Positions 39,384 to 49,181 of a stretch of DNA of 64,000 bases are shown here, one piece after another. Position 1 is the first letter of the stretch; each line of letters starts with the position of its first letter. A program made the translations under genes and the position numbers. The notes under the pieces were generated by a model. That model did no database searches, was not told where the DNA came from, and worked only from the letters and a program-made list of their open reading frames with translations. Origin of the DNA: Nocardia arthritidis (GTDB lineage Bacteria; Actinomycetota; Actinomycetes; Mycobacteriales; Mycobacteriaceae); NCBI RefSeq assembly GCF_011801145.1, contig NZ_CP046172.1:186001-250000 (forward strand), read 5' to 3'.

Positions 39384-40940
39384 TCAGCCCCAGACCACGG
39401 TCGTGTACTTCAGGACCGCCGCCGTCAGCGCGACAACCGTGGCGATCACGACGGTCCATGCGGCGCCGGTGGTGGGCACCCGGCCGGCGCTTCCGGTGAG
39501 CCGCAACGGCATCCAGCGCAGCAGCGCCGCGAACGCGAGCACCGCCAACGGCACGAAGTACCTGCCCTGCACGCCGTCGATGATGTAGTAGTCGACCGGT
39601 GTGAACGACATGTACAGCGTCACGTAGATCATCGCGACGCTGGCCGCCACCACCAGCGCGACGATCAGCGTCTTGCGGAACGTCGCGGTGTCCCGGTTCA
39701 TCCGGTCGGCTGTTCCGATGGCGATGCCGAAGGCCAGCAGGCAGGTCACGATGGACAGCGCGGGCACGTCGACGTAGGCGAAGCCGAGCTCACCGAAGAA
39801 CTGGGTGAACCACCGCTGGTCGCGCAGCCAGACGCTGTCGCCGAAGACGCTCAGGAAATGACCCGGGTCGGTGAGGATTCCGTGCAGCTGCTCACCGGGT
39901 TTCACCGAATGCCATTGTGCCTGCGGGCGCATCAGGCCCATACCCTCGCCGGTCGGCGCGGCGATCTTCATCCACACCGCGAAGGCCACCGCGCCGATTC
40001 CGGCGAAAACCCAAGGAAGCCAGCGCAACCAGCCGCGGAGTCCGAGCCGGTCGGCGGGTGCGACCACCACCAGCATGGCCATCAGCACGTAGGTCGGCTT
40101 GCTGACCGGCAGCAGCACGGTCGCGGCCAGCAGCGCCGCGGTTTCCACCGGACGCAGCCGGTGGCCCAGGAACAACGCCTTGACCAGCAGCGCGGAGAAC
40201 ATGATCGCCAGCGCGTTGGTCATGGTGTCGGCGGTGACGGTGCCCGCCTGGAAGATGGCGATGGGCAGCACCGCGACGGTGAACGCCAGCCACTGCACCC
40301 GGTGCGCGCGCAGCGCCCACAGTCCGAAGCCCACCACGATCAGGTAGGCGAGCAGTCCGGCCAGCCGGGTGAGCAGGACCATTCCGCCGGTGTGCAGGCC
40401 GATCAGCTCGGCGAACCGAATGCCAACGGCCGCTGGAACATACGGCACGGGTGAGTAGGCGGCGGTGTTGGTGAACCACACCGTTTTGGTATCCGAGGAA
40501 ATGGGTGCCGAGCCGAGCCTGCCGTAGGCGGCGGGGTCGGAGACCATCGGATCCGGCTCGCCGATCTTGCGGTTGTAGTCCTCGAACGCATAGCCCATCA
40601 GCGCATCGATGCTGCGCGGCACCTCGCCGCCGTATGCGACGCCGCGGTCGTCGGATATGCGCTGCGGCAGGAATCCGCCGTGCGCCACCTGGTAGGCGCG
40701 GCCGAACTGGGTGATCTCGTCGTGTCCCCAGAACGCCGGGGTCTGGTAGGTGAACAGCGTGCCGAAGACGGTCGCGATCACCGCGAAAGCGATGGTGGCC
40801 GCGCCGAATCGGGCGAACAGCCGCCGGATGAAACGCGAATACCGGCTCGGTGCAGCGATCTTGGCTGCCGCAGGAGATTCTTCCGTTGTGGCGCCGTTGG
40901 TTTCGGCCAACGCGGCGGCCCGTTCCGCGGAGGTTGTCAC
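39384..40940 (-). CDS. DUF2142-family polytopic membrane protein
   Basis: A 518-residue protein with about 10-12 membrane helices. Family marks are the early extracytoplasmic PAFWGHDEITQFGRAYQVAH, the central PVSKPTYVLMAMLVV, and DGVQGRYFVPLAVLAFAALL near the C-terminus. DUF2142 proteins resemble GT-C glycosyltransferases, and the His-Asp-Glu in the first loop could be catalytic. It overlaps the upstream GT2 gene by 4 bases, so a polyprenyl-phosphate sugar made by that enzyme could be its donor. This is inference. Confidence 0.85.
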   Translation of the reverse strand: MTTSAERAAALAETNGATTEESPAAAKIAAPSRYSRFIRRLFARFGAATIAFAVIATVFGTLFTYQTPAFWGHDEITQFGRAYQVAHGGFLPQRISDDRGVAYGGEVPRSIDALMGYAFEDYNRKIGEPDPMVSDPAAYGRLGSAPISSDTKTVWFTNTAAYSPVPYVPAAVGIRFAELIGLHTGGMVLLTRLAGLLAYLIVVGFGLWALRAHRVQWLAFTVAVLPIAIFQAGTVTADTMTNALAIMFSALLVKALFLGHRLRPVETAALLAATVLLPVSKPTYVLMAMLVVVAPADRLGLRGWLRWLPWVFAGIGAVAFAVWMKIAAPTGEGMGLMRPQAQWHSVKPGEQLHGILTDPGHFLSVFGDSVWLRDQRWFTQFFGELGFAYVDVPALSIVTCLLAFGIAIGTADRMNRDTATFRKTLIVALVVAASVAMIYVTLYMSFTPVDYYIIDGVQGRYFVPLAVLAFAALLRWMPLRLTGSAGRVPTTGAAWTVVIATVVALTAAVLKYTTVVWG

Positions 40941-41941
40941 CGGCCCGCCCCGCCGTCACCGCCGTTTCCGGTGAGCGGGAACAGAGTTGGGCCGCGCTGC
41001 GGTTCCTCCGCGCCGACCGCCGAATACCGCAGGTAGACAAGGCGTGCCGCCTCATGCCTGGACCGGCGGATACCGTCGAGGATCAGGCCTGCGGTCCACG
41101 CCAGGCTGCCGAGCAGCAGCAGGGTGAATCCGAGGAACAGCGTCGGGAAGCGCGGCACCTCATGGGTTTGGGTGAATTCGATGACGATCGGAATGGTCAG
41201 GATGATGGAGACCAACCAGCTCAGCGTGCCGAACAGCCCGTAGAACGCGACCGGCCGCTCATGCCTGGCCAGGCCGATGATCAGCGCCAGGATCTTGAAT
41301 CCGTCGTGGTAGGTGCGCAGTTTGCTCTCGCTGCCCGCCGGGCGGTCGCGGAAGCCGACCGGCACCGCGGTGCGCGGCACCCGCAGGTGCAGCGAATGCA
41401 CCGTCAGCTCGGTCTCGATCTCGAATTCGCGCGATACCGCGGGGAAGCTCTTCACGAAGCGGCGGGAGAACACCCGGAAGCCGCTCAGCATATCCTCGAC
41501 GTTCTCCCCGAACACCTTGCCGACCACGCCGTTGAGCACCTTGTTCCCGGTTTCGTGGCCCGCGCGGTAGGCGGAGGCGCCCTCGTCCTGCTTGCGCACG
41601 CCCAGTACGTGGTCGTAGGGGCCCTCGAGCAGGGTCTTGATCATCAGCGGCGCGGCCGACGCCTCGTAGGTGTCGTCGCCGTCGATCATCAGGTAGACGT
41701 CGGCCTCGATATCGGCGAAGGCGCGCCGGACCACATTGCCCTTGCCCTTCGTGGTCTCCTGGCGCACGATGGCGCCCGCCGCGCCTGCGCATTCGGCGGT
41801 GGCGTCGGTGCTGAGATTGTCGTAGACGTAGACGACGATCCCCGGCACGGCGGCCTGCAGGTCGGTGACGACCTTGGCGACCGAGGCCTCTTCGTTGTGG
41901 CACGGGACCACGGCGGCAATACGAAGCTCGGTGGAGTCCAC
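40937..41941 (-). CDS. GT2 glycosyltransferase, polyprenyl-phosphate type
   Basis: A 334-residue enzyme. The N-terminal GT2 domain has RIAAVVPCHNEEASVAKVV, VYDNLSTDATAECA, and the metal site LMIDGDDTYE; then GFRVFSRRFVKSFPAVSREF and two C-terminal membrane helices (FYGLFGTLSWLVSIILTIPI; LFLGFTLLLLGSLAWTAGLI). This matches dolichol/polyprenyl-phosphate sugar synthases. The start is GTG 41941; a longer ATG frame is unlikely. It is translationally coupled to the DUF2142 gene and divergent from a GtrA gene, giving a synthase/flippase/transferase-like set. Confidence 0.88.
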   Translation of the reverse strand: MDSTELRIAAVVPCHNEEASVAKVVTDLQAAVPGIVVYVYDNLSTDATAECAGAAGAIVRQETTKGKGNVVRRAFADIEADVYLMIDGDDTYEASAAPLMIKTLLEGPYDHVLGVRKQDEGASAYRAGHETGNKVLNGVVGKVFGENVEDMLSGFRVFSRRFVKSFPAVSREFEIETELTVHSLHLRVPRTAVPVGFRDRPAGSESKLRTYHDGFKILALIIGLARHERPVAFYGLFGTLSWLVSIILTIPIVIEFTQTHEVPRFPTLFLGFTLLLLGSLAWTAGLILDGIRRSRHEAARLVYLRYSAVGAEEPQRGPTLFPLTGNGGDGGAGR

Positions 41942-42054
41942 CCGGGTCAATCCTCGGAGTCGGCGGTGAATTGGGGAACACCGGGAGGGTACAGGGAACG
42001 AGGGGTGTGCGCGCACCCCGGCTGGCCGTGTTGTCGGTGGGGTACCGTCGGCCG

Positions 42055-42576
42055 GTGTCTTTCCCTGAGCACCCAGCGTCTTTCTCCGAATACCCGGCGC
42101 AGGCCGAGGAACGCGAGGCGCCCGGCGTGCCGCTGTTGACCAGGGTGCTCGGCGCGTTGCGGCAGGGCAGCGCGTTCCTGGTGGTGGGCGCGATCGGCTT
42201 CCTGGTCGACGCGGGCACCTACAACCTGCTGGTCTTCTGGGGTGGCGAGGGTGTTCTGTACCACGCGCCGCTACCCGCCAAGATCATCGCGATCGCGGTG
42301 GCCACCGTGGTGACCTACTTCGGTAACAAGTGGTGGACCTTCGGGCACAAGCGGACCGACAACCCGGCGCGGGAGTACCTGCTGTACGCGGTCTTCAACG
42401 TGGTCGCGATCGGCCTGCAGTTGGGTTGCCTGGGGTTCTCCCGCTACGTCCTCGATTTGTCTACTCCCTTGTCGGACAACATCTCCGGGACGTTGATCGG
42501 CCAGATCGTCGCGGTCGTCTTCCGTTATTGGGCATATGACCGGTTTGTATTCGTCGGCGACCGGAATCGGAAATGA
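42055..42576 (+). CDS. GtrA-family membrane protein (second copy)
   Basis: A 173-residue four-helix GtrA protein: GSAFLVVGAIGFLVDAGTYN, AVATVVTYFGNKWWTFGHKR (signature), LLYAVFNVVAIGLQLGCLGF, and VAVVFRYWAYDRFVF. GTG 42055 is the likely start; the longer frame reads through the promoter. The position, divergent from a polyprenyl-phosphate GT2 gene, suggests translocation of a lipid-linked sugar. It is distinct from the GtrA next to dprE1. Confidence 0.88.
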   Translation: MSFPEHPASFSEYPAQAEEREAPGVPLLTRVLGALRQGSAFLVVGAIGFLVDAGTYNLLVFWGGEGVLYHAPLPAKIIAIAVATVVTYFGNKWWTFGHKRTDNPAREYLLYAVFNVVAIGLQLGCLGFSRYVLDLSTPLSDNISGTLIGQIVAVVFRYWAYDRFVFVGDRNRK

Positions 42577-42816
42577 TCCGACCATGGGTCGTCAACGTTA
42601 AATGAGCGTTAACTTGGCGCTTGTGGCGAATATCGGGCAACCGAATTTCGATCTGTTTGCACCAAATGTCCGGATGGCAAACCGGGCGGTTTGTCCGACT
42701 GAGGCGCGTCGCCGATCGGGCGCACCGCTGGCTCGGTTGATATCCTCACCCCCGCCGCGAACGGCATCCCAGGGGCGTGTCTGTCCCGCCGGCACAATCA
42801 GGATTTCGAGGACTTC

Positions 42817-44718
42817 ATGGACCAGTCGGCTACCCAGGCCGTAACCGAGACGAATCAGCGCCCGACCGCGGATGCCGCGCCCGCCTCGCTACGCGCGGAC
42901 CATCGGGCGCCCGATCGGCTCGTGCTGCAGCGCGGCATCTTCACCGGCCCGTCGGCGAAGGTGAGCGACGAGCTGTACGCGGTATTCGTCAAGGGGCGCG
43001 GCGATCGGACCCGGCAGGCGCTGCGGCTGGAAAAGGGCGCGAGCGCGCACACCAACACCTACTTCGGCCGGTTCGCGGCGAGCTACTGGCAGCGCTGGAC
43101 CACGGTCACCGAGGTGCGCGCCGGGATGGTCCTCGACGTCGGCAAGGAGGCCAGGGTCCGGCTGGTCGCCTCCGATATCGCCGGGCACCGCCGCATCATC
43201 GACACCGCCAAGGTCACCGCGAGCGGTCCGCTGACGCTCACCGCGCCGCTGGACCAGTACGTCGACGGTGGTGCGCTGTGGCTCGAATTCGATGCCGTCG
43301 GCGGCGAACTCGGCATCACCGACCTCGCCTGGACCTCGGTCGCGCCCGATCACATGCGCCCGGTCGCCATCGCGATCTGCACCTTCAACCGGGCCGAGGA
43401 CTGTGCGAATACCGTTGCCGCCCTTGCCTCCGACCCGACCGTGCTGGCCGCCATCGATGCGGTCTACGTCGTCGATCAGGGCACCGATCTGGTGCGGAAC
43501 CGGCCGCGCTATCAGGAGACCGCGCCCGCGTTCGGCGACAAGCTGCGCTACATCCAGCAGCCGAATCTCGGTGGCGCCGGCGGTTTCACCCGCGGGCTCT
43601 ACGAGGTGTCCGCGGTCAACGAGCACGCCGACGTCATCCTGATGGACGATGACATCCTCTGCGAACCGGAAACGGTCCTGCGGCTCAACGCCTTCGCCAA
43701 TATGACGGTGGAGCCGACGCTGGTCGGCGCGCAGATGCTGTTCCTGCTCAACCCCGACTACCTCAATGTCGGCGCCGAGGAGGTGCACCTGAACGAGCTG
43801 CGGCACGGCCAGAAGGTGCCGAAGGCGTTGCGCAACACCAGCATGCTCAAACGGAATCAGGAGCGGCGCGTCGACGCGGGCTACAACGCCTGGTGGACCT
43901 GCCTCATCCCGGCCGAGGTGGTGGCACGCATCGGGCTGCCGGTGCCGATCTTCTTCCAGTGGGACGACGTGGAATACGGCATCCGGGCCCGTGAACACGG
44001 TTTCGTGACCGTGACGCTGCCCAATGCCGCGGTGTGGCACGCCGACTTCTACTGGAAGGACTACGACGACTGGGCGCGCTATTTCAGCACCCGCAACTCG
44101 CTCATCGTCGGTGCGCTGCACACCGAGCTGGACGGAAAGGCCATCACCCGCAAGCTCTTCCGCGAGCTGGCCGAACATCTGGTCGCCATGCAGTACGGCC
44201 TGGTGCACACCACCCTGCAGGGCATCGAGGACTTCCTGCGAGGTCCGAAGGTGTTGCGCGACGGCGGAATCGCGGCGCTGGCGGCGGCCAGGTCCAGCCG
44301 CACCGACTATCCGGAGACGCTCAAGCATCCCGCCGCGACCCCGCCGGTCCGCTCGGCCGATATCCAAATCCGCAGGGCCGGTGGTGAACCCAGCCGAGCG
44401 ACGCTGGTGTTGATCAAACGGGCCATCATCCAGTGGACCGGGCGCACCCAGCGCGGGTTGGTCGGCGTCACCCGGGAAGACGCGCACTGGTGGCATGTTT
44501 CGCTGTTCGATCATGTCGTGGTCACCGACGCGTCGCAGTCGGGTGTGCGAGTTCGCCAGCGGGACAAGGCGAGAGCGCGCCAACTGCTGTTGCGCACCAT
44601 CCGGGTGCTGCGCCGCCTGCGCCGCGAACTGCCCGCGCTGCAACAGCAGTACCGCGCCGCCGTGCCCGAGCTCACCAGCCGCGCCAACTGGGAACGCCTC
44701 TACGGCATCGGCGACTGA
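42817..44718 (+). CDS. glfT2: GlfT2 galactofuranosyltransferase
   Basis: Bifunctional enzyme that polymerises the galactan backbone with alternating beta-1,5 and beta-1,6 linkages from UDP-galactofuranose. 633 residues, close to the mycobacterial 637. A beta-sandwich N-terminal domain (about 1-180) precedes the GT-A domain: VAIAICTFNRAEDCANTV, metal-binding ILMDDDILCEPE (Asp about 277-279), QWDDVEYGIRAREHGF, and WHADFYWKDYDDWARYFSTR with metal-ligand His about 408. A helical C-terminal region follows. GAGGA precedes ATG 42817. No glf gene is next to it. Confidence 0.96.
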   Translation: MDQSATQAVTETNQRPTADAAPASLRADHRAPDRLVLQRGIFTGPSAKVSDELYAVFVKGRGDRTRQALRLEKGASAHTNTYFGRFAASYWQRWTTVTEVRAGMVLDVGKEARVRLVASDIAGHRRIIDTAKVTASGPLTLTAPLDQYVDGGALWLEFDAVGGELGITDLAWTSVAPDHMRPVAIAICTFNRAEDCANTVAALASDPTVLAAIDAVYVVDQGTDLVRNRPRYQETAPAFGDKLRYIQQPNLGGAGGFTRGLYEVSAVNEHADVILMDDDILCEPETVLRLNAFANMTVEPTLVGAQMLFLLNPDYLNVGAEEVHLNELRHGQKVPKALRNTSMLKRNQERRVDAGYNAWWTCLIPAEVVARIGLPVPIFFQWDDVEYGIRAREHGFVTVTLPNAAVWHADFYWKDYDDWARYFSTRNSLIVGALHTELDGKAITRKLFRELAEHLVAMQYGLVHTTLQGIEDFLRGPKVLRDGGIAALAAARSSRTDYPETLKHPAATPPVRSADIQIRRAGGEPSRATLVLIKRAIIQWTGRTQRGLVGVTREDAHWWHVSLFDHVVVTDASQSGVRVRQRDKARARQLLLRTIRVLRRLRRELPALQQQYRAAVPELTSRANWERLYGIGD

Positions 44719-44770
44719 GTCAACCGAGTTGGGCGCGGAAGACCGCGGCGTCGAACTGGTCCGCAATGAA

Positions 44771-45280
44771 TTACGATCGCTCCAGCGCGCTCTCGAACGC
44801 CTGGTAGGCCCGCTCGTCGAAGAGTACGAACATCGCGCGGCGCACCGATGTCGTTGCGGCGCGCACTGTTTCGATCGCGATGCGGGCCCCGTCATCGATC
44901 GGCCACCGGTAGATCCCCGTCGAGATGGCAGGGAAGGCCACCCCCTCCGCGCCCAATTCGTCCGCGACACGCAAGGATTCGCGATAGCACCCGGCGAGCA
45001 GGTCCGACCGGTCCTCGGTCGCCGACCAAACCGGCCCCACCGTGTGGATAACCCATCGGGCGGGCAGCAAACCCGCGGTGGTCGCGACGGCCTGCCCGGT
45101 CGGCAGCCCGCGCCCATACCGCGACGCCCGCAGCGCCCGACATTCCGCCAATATCGCGGGCCCGCCCTTGCGATGAATGGCCCCGTCCACCCCGCCACCG
45201 CCGAGCAGCGACGAGTTGGCCGCGTTCACGATCGCATCCACCCGCTGCTCGGTGATATCACCCAGCGTCAGCGTGATCAT
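44771..45280 (-). CDS. Macrodomain O-acetyl-ADP-ribose deacetylase
   Basis: A 169-residue macrodomain of the YmdB/MacroD type. ITLTLGDITEQRVDAIVNAA and NSSLLGGGGVDGAIHRKGGP hold the ADP-ribose-binding Asp and the catalytic Asn/Gly loop; ARWVIHTVGPVW and VAFPAISTGIYRWP complete the site. It removes acetyl or ADP-ribosyl groups. ATG 45280 is chosen at the family start. No ADP-ribosyltransferase toxin is visible nearby. Confidence 0.92.
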   Translation of the reverse strand: MITLTLGDITEQRVDAIVNAANSSLLGGGGVDGAIHRKGGPAILAECRALRASRYGRGLPTGQAVATTAGLLPARWVIHTVGPVWSATEDRSDLLAGCYRESLRVADELGAEGVAFPAISTGIYRWPIDDGARIAIETVRAATTSVRRAMFVLFDERAYQAFESALERS

Positions 45281-45321
45281 CGGATTACCGCTCACCGCAC
45301 CGACGCTAGCGTATCTGTGCC

Positions 45322-45348
45322 GTGCGGCAACGGATGACGTTGCCGCAC
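45322..45348. terminator. Hairpin after the SDR gene
   Basis: A perfect 11-bp stem GTGCGGCAACG / CGTTGCCGCAC with a 5-base loop lies just beyond the SDR stop on the minus strand and before the macrodomain gene. No T tract, so moderate confidence. Confidence 0.55.
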
Positions 45349-45359
45349 AGCGCATCGGC

Positions 45360-46211
<852 letters not shown>

Positions 46212-46318
46212 TGACCTGCTCCTGTCGTATGTGCCGCGGGTGTGGCGCGGCCCGCGCTTGCAGATTAAGCGTAAACGACGGTTCTATGCAATCAGTTGCA
46301 TAGGTAGTTCGAGAAAAA

Positions 46319-46339
46319 GGCGCCGGGATAACCGGCGCC
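46319..46339 (-). terminator. Intrinsic terminator after the QFGQP-repeat gene
   Basis: An 8-bp GGCGCCGG/CCGGCGCC stem with a 5-base loop, followed on the minus strand by TTTTTCTCG. It serves the gene ending at 46351. Confidence 0.8.
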
Positions 46340-46350
46340 CTTTCGATCAG

Positions 46351-47043
46351 CTATGCCATCGCGAGCAGCGTGGGCAAGAAGATCAGCACGATGAGGAGCG
46401 CGAAGACGATGAGCATGGCGATCGCGCCGGGCGTCTTCTGCGGCACCGGCCCTATCGCACCCTTGAGGAAAATCAGTGCGGGAGTCCGGTAGTACACCCG
46501 CGTGCCCTGTCCGGGGCCGACCTGCACCTGGGTCTGTGCCGGGCCCATATCGAACATCCACGGCGTCGCCACCCACACGTCGTACGTGCCGGGCCCGACC
46601 GGAATGTGGTTCGGCCCCCACTGGGTGACCGGAACCGGCTGGCCGTTGATCCGGATCTTCGGCTTCACCAGCGCGAGCATGAACGACATCGGCAGATATG
46701 AGGCGTCGATGGTGAGCCCCGGCGGATCGTTCGGTTGCCCGAACTGCCCGCCCTGCTGGCCGAATTGCGCAGGGGGCTGGCCGAATTGACCATTCGGCTG
46801 ACCGAACTGCGGCCCCGGCTGATTGAACTGCTGACCCGGCTGCCCGAACTGCGGCGGCGCACCGTACTGCGGTCCGGACGGCGCGAACTGCGGGCCGTTA
46901 CCCGGCTGGGCGCCGTATGGATTTCCGGCCGGGGTCTGCCCGTACTGCGGCGGATATGGTGCGGGCTGCTGACCGTAGCCCTGGCCGGGTCCGCTGCCCG
47001 GATACGACTGACCTGCTGGCGGGAACCCACCGGGTTGATTCAT
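46351..47043 (-). CDS. Pro/Gln/Gly-rich repeat protein with C-terminal membrane anchor
   Basis: A 230-residue protein. The first 105 residues are low-complexity, with many QFGQP-type units (for example PQFGQPNGQFGQPPAQFGQQ). A folded domain of about 90 residues follows (LVKPKIRINGQPVPVTQWGP; HIPVGPGTYDVWVATPW), then one membrane helix (IAMLIVFALLIVLIFLPTLL) at the C-terminus. There is no signal peptide, so it is probably tail-anchored with the repeats in the cytoplasm. The function is unknown; such proteins are common in Nocardia and Rhodococcus. Confidence 0.8.
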   Translation of the reverse strand: MNQPGGFPPAGQSYPGSGPGQGYGQQPAPYPPQYGQTPAGNPYGAQPGNGPQFAPSGPQYGAPPQFGQPGQQFNQPGPQFGQPNGQFGQPPAQFGQQGGQFGQPNDPPGLTIDASYLPMSFMLALVKPKIRINGQPVPVTQWGPNHIPVGPGTYDVWVATPWMFDMGPAQTQVQVGPGQGTRVYYRTPALIFLKGAIGPVPQKTPGAIAMLIVFALLIVLIFLPTLLAMA

Positions 47044-47229
47044 CTATCCCTCCCAGATAGCGATGATGCGTGCCGAATCTACTCCGGCTCGGCCGATTCG
47101 GCGCAATCAGCTCTGCCCCTGGTTATCCGGGTCTTTTCGATCGGAGAGCGCCGCTGAGCTACTTACCCGCCGGGCCGGTGCGGGAAACCCGCCGCGCGCA
47201 ATCGCTTTCGCGCGACGGGTGTCTTACCG

Positions 47230-48276
47230 TCAGCGGCGAGAGCCGCGATCCCGATAGATCTGCCGCTGCTGCCTGGCGACAACCTTCCATTCCCGGCTGC
47301 GCTCGGCCTGCAGGCGCTTGTCGGTTCTGGCGGCCATCCAGGCGTTCTCCCTGGCCAGCTTGCGATAGCTGTCGAAGCGGCGCGCCGCGAGCGCGCCGCT
47401 GTCGAGTGCGGCCGCGATCGCGCAGCCGGGTTCGCCGTTGTGTGCGCAGTCGGCGAATCGGCATTGCGCGGTGAGGGATTCGATATCGCTGAAGGTCTTC
47501 TCGATACCGTCGGCGGCGTCCCACAGCCCGATTCCGCGCAGTCCTGGCGTATCGATCAACGTGCCGCCCGAGGGCAGCGGCCGCAGTTCCCGATGCACCG
47601 TCGTATGCCTGCCCTTCTTGTCCACCGCGCGAACCGCGTTGGTGGCGAACACTTCCGCGCCGAGTAGGGCGTTGGCGAGGGTGGATTTACCCGCGCCGGA
47701 CATGCCGAGCAGTGCGACCGTGCCGTCGAGTAGTGCGGTGAGCACGTCGAGTCCGGCGCCGGTATTCGCGCTGACCGACACTACTACCGCGCCCGGCGCG
47801 ACAGCCTGTGCCTCGTCCAGTGGAATATGTTGCGCCGCATCGGCTTTGGTGAGGACGACGACCGGCTGGGCATTGCTTTCCCAGACCAGCGCGAGCATCC
47901 GCTCCAGCCGTCCGAGATCGAGATCGTCGTCGGCGGCAACGCAGATCAGCACCGTATCGACGTTCGCGGCGAGCACCTGCGGTTCCGAACGCCGCGACGC
48001 GCTGGCCCGGACGATCGCCGACCGGCGCGGAAGTAGTTGCCGCACCGCGTTTTCCGAATCGATGCCAACCCAGTCGCCGGTGCACAGCCCGCTGATCTCG
48101 GAGTCCGGCCGCGGACAGGTGGCTCGCGCCGGACCACTCGGGGTGACGACATCGCATTCGCTGCGGTCCATTCGGACGATCCGCGCGGGAACGCAACGCT
48201 CCTCGAGCAACGAATCGTATTCGGCGGCAACGGATTCGGTCCAGCCATACGGAATGAGAAGGTCGTAGTCGACCAT
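47230..48276 (-). CDS. rsgA: RsgA-type circularly permuted ribosomal GTPase
   Basis: GTPase that helps mature the 30S subunit. 348 residues: N-terminal OB-fold, then permuted G motifs in order G4 (VVLTKADA), G1 (LLGMSGAGKSTLANALLG) and G3 (LIDTPGLRGIGLWD), and a C-terminal zinc site (CRFADCAHNGEPGCAIAAAL) with a basic tail. ATG 48276. A strong ribosome site and possible leader ORF lie upstream (48319-48399). Confidence 0.92.
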   Translation of the reverse strand: MVDYDLLIPYGWTESVAAEYDSLLEERCVPARIVRMDRSECDVVTPSGPARATCPRPDSEISGLCTGDWVGIDSENAVRQLLPRRSAIVRASASRRSEPQVLAANVDTVLICVAADDDLDLGRLERMLALVWESNAQPVVVLTKADAAQHIPLDEAQAVAPGAVVVSVSANTGAGLDVLTALLDGTVALLGMSGAGKSTLANALLGAEVFATNAVRAVDKKGRHTTVHRELRPLPSGGTLIDTPGLRGIGLWDAADGIEKTFSDIESLTAQCRFADCAHNGEPGCAIAAALDSGALAARRFDSYRKLARENAWMAARTDKRLQAERSREWKVVARQQRQIYRDRGSRR

Positions 48277-48318
48277 TTGGGAACAGGTCCTTCGTCGGGC
48301 GCCGAGCCCGACACGGAC

Positions 48319-48399
48319 TCAGCGAGATGAGTGTGGAGTGGAGGTTCGTGCGGCGGGCGCGGCCCGGCCAGGCACGACAATCCGAACAATCCGCGTCAC
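48319..48399 (-). CDS. Possible 26-residue leader ORF upstream of rsgA
   Basis: On the minus strand a consensus GAGGAGG sits 8 bases before GTG 48399. The frame reads 26 codons, beginning MTRIVRIVVPGRAAPAARTS, to TGA 48319-48321, 42 bases before the rsgA ATG. The ribosome site is better than most in the window, which is the main reason for calling it. It may be a regulatory leader peptide. No homologue is recognised. Confidence 0.4.
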   Translation of the reverse strand: MTRIVRIVVPGRAAPAARTSTPHSSR

Positions 48400-48472
48400 G
48401 ATCCACACCTCCTCACCTCTCGAAGCGACCCGACCACTCTCGCAAAGGCTCCGGATACGCGCAATCCATTTT

Positions 48473-49147
48473 TCAGTCGTCGGCCTGCAGCATGGCCAGA
48501 TACGACCCGGGCGTCGGCACCAGCGGCTCGCCGTCGAGCATGATCTTCGGCCGGATCCGCCCGGTGAACGTGGTGCGCAACCACGGGATATAGACGGTGG
48601 TGCCGAGCGGCAGCGCGAGAAACGGCGTCACGAACGGCATCTTGTCCGTCAGCCGGTAGAGCGTCATCCAATCCGATTTGGTGTGCTCGTGCTTATCGAT
48701 GCACGGCACATGCCAACCGGAATCCTCCACCTCCAGCGGCTCCTTGCGGCTCAATACGAAAACCGAGGTCTCCAGGCCGCACGGACGAACAGCGACGAGC
48801 TGGCTCGGTTTCGGGAAGACGAGCCGGCTGGTCAGGTCGACGCTGGCCGCGACCTCGCGCTGATACCAGAGATCGCGCAGTGTCCGATCCACCTGTTCGG
48901 ACCACGTATTCAGACCGGTCCGCTCGGCCAGCCCGAGCGTCGTATCGGGGCGCTCGATCACCTGCAGGGTCGACCAGCCGATATCGAGCGTCTTACCCGG
49001 CCGGAAGCGCGAACCGTGTGCGACCGCGTCCTCCAGGTAGCTGAGCAGCCAACGGTCGTATCCCGGAATGATCGGGCCTGCGACGATGATCGTGAACTCC
49101 GGATGGCCGTGCGCGGCACAAGCCGTAGTCCGCAGCGGTTCACTCAT
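48473..49147 (-). CDS. Hypothetical protein in the glfT1 operon
   Basis: A 224-residue protein with no signal peptide or membrane helix. Visible segments are HPEFTIIVAGPIIPGYDRWL, TLDIGWSTLQVIERP, VEDSGWHVPCIDKHEH and TPGSYLAMLQADD at the C-terminus. The DSGW segment followed by acidic and Leu-Tyr residues faintly recalls the DUF2185 (Imm33) family, but I do not claim it. It starts 34 bases after glfT1 on the same strand, so it is probably co-transcribed with wzm-wzt-glfT1. Confidence 0.65.
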   Translation of the reverse strand: MSEPLRTTACAAHGHPEFTIIVAGPIIPGYDRWLLSYLEDAVAHGSRFRPGKTLDIGWSTLQVIERPDTTLGLAERTGLNTWSEQVDRTLRDLWYQREVAASVDLTSRLVFPKPSQLVAVRPCGLETSVFVLSRKEPLEVEDSGWHVPCIDKHEHTKSDWMTLYRLTDKMPFVTPFLALPLGTTVYIPWLRTTFTGRIRPKIMLDGEPLVPTPGSYLAMLQADD

Positions 49148-49181
49148 GCGCAGAGTTTGCCTCAGCCGTAGTAGCGGCCGT

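Noticed and set aside
42590..42620. CGTTAA direct repeats upstream of glfT2
   Set aside because: Only two short copies; not distinguishable from chance.
46735..46870. Short regularly spaced DNA repeats that could suggest a CRISPR array
   Set aside because: They are in-frame QFGQP codons of a protein; units are too short and there are no spacers.
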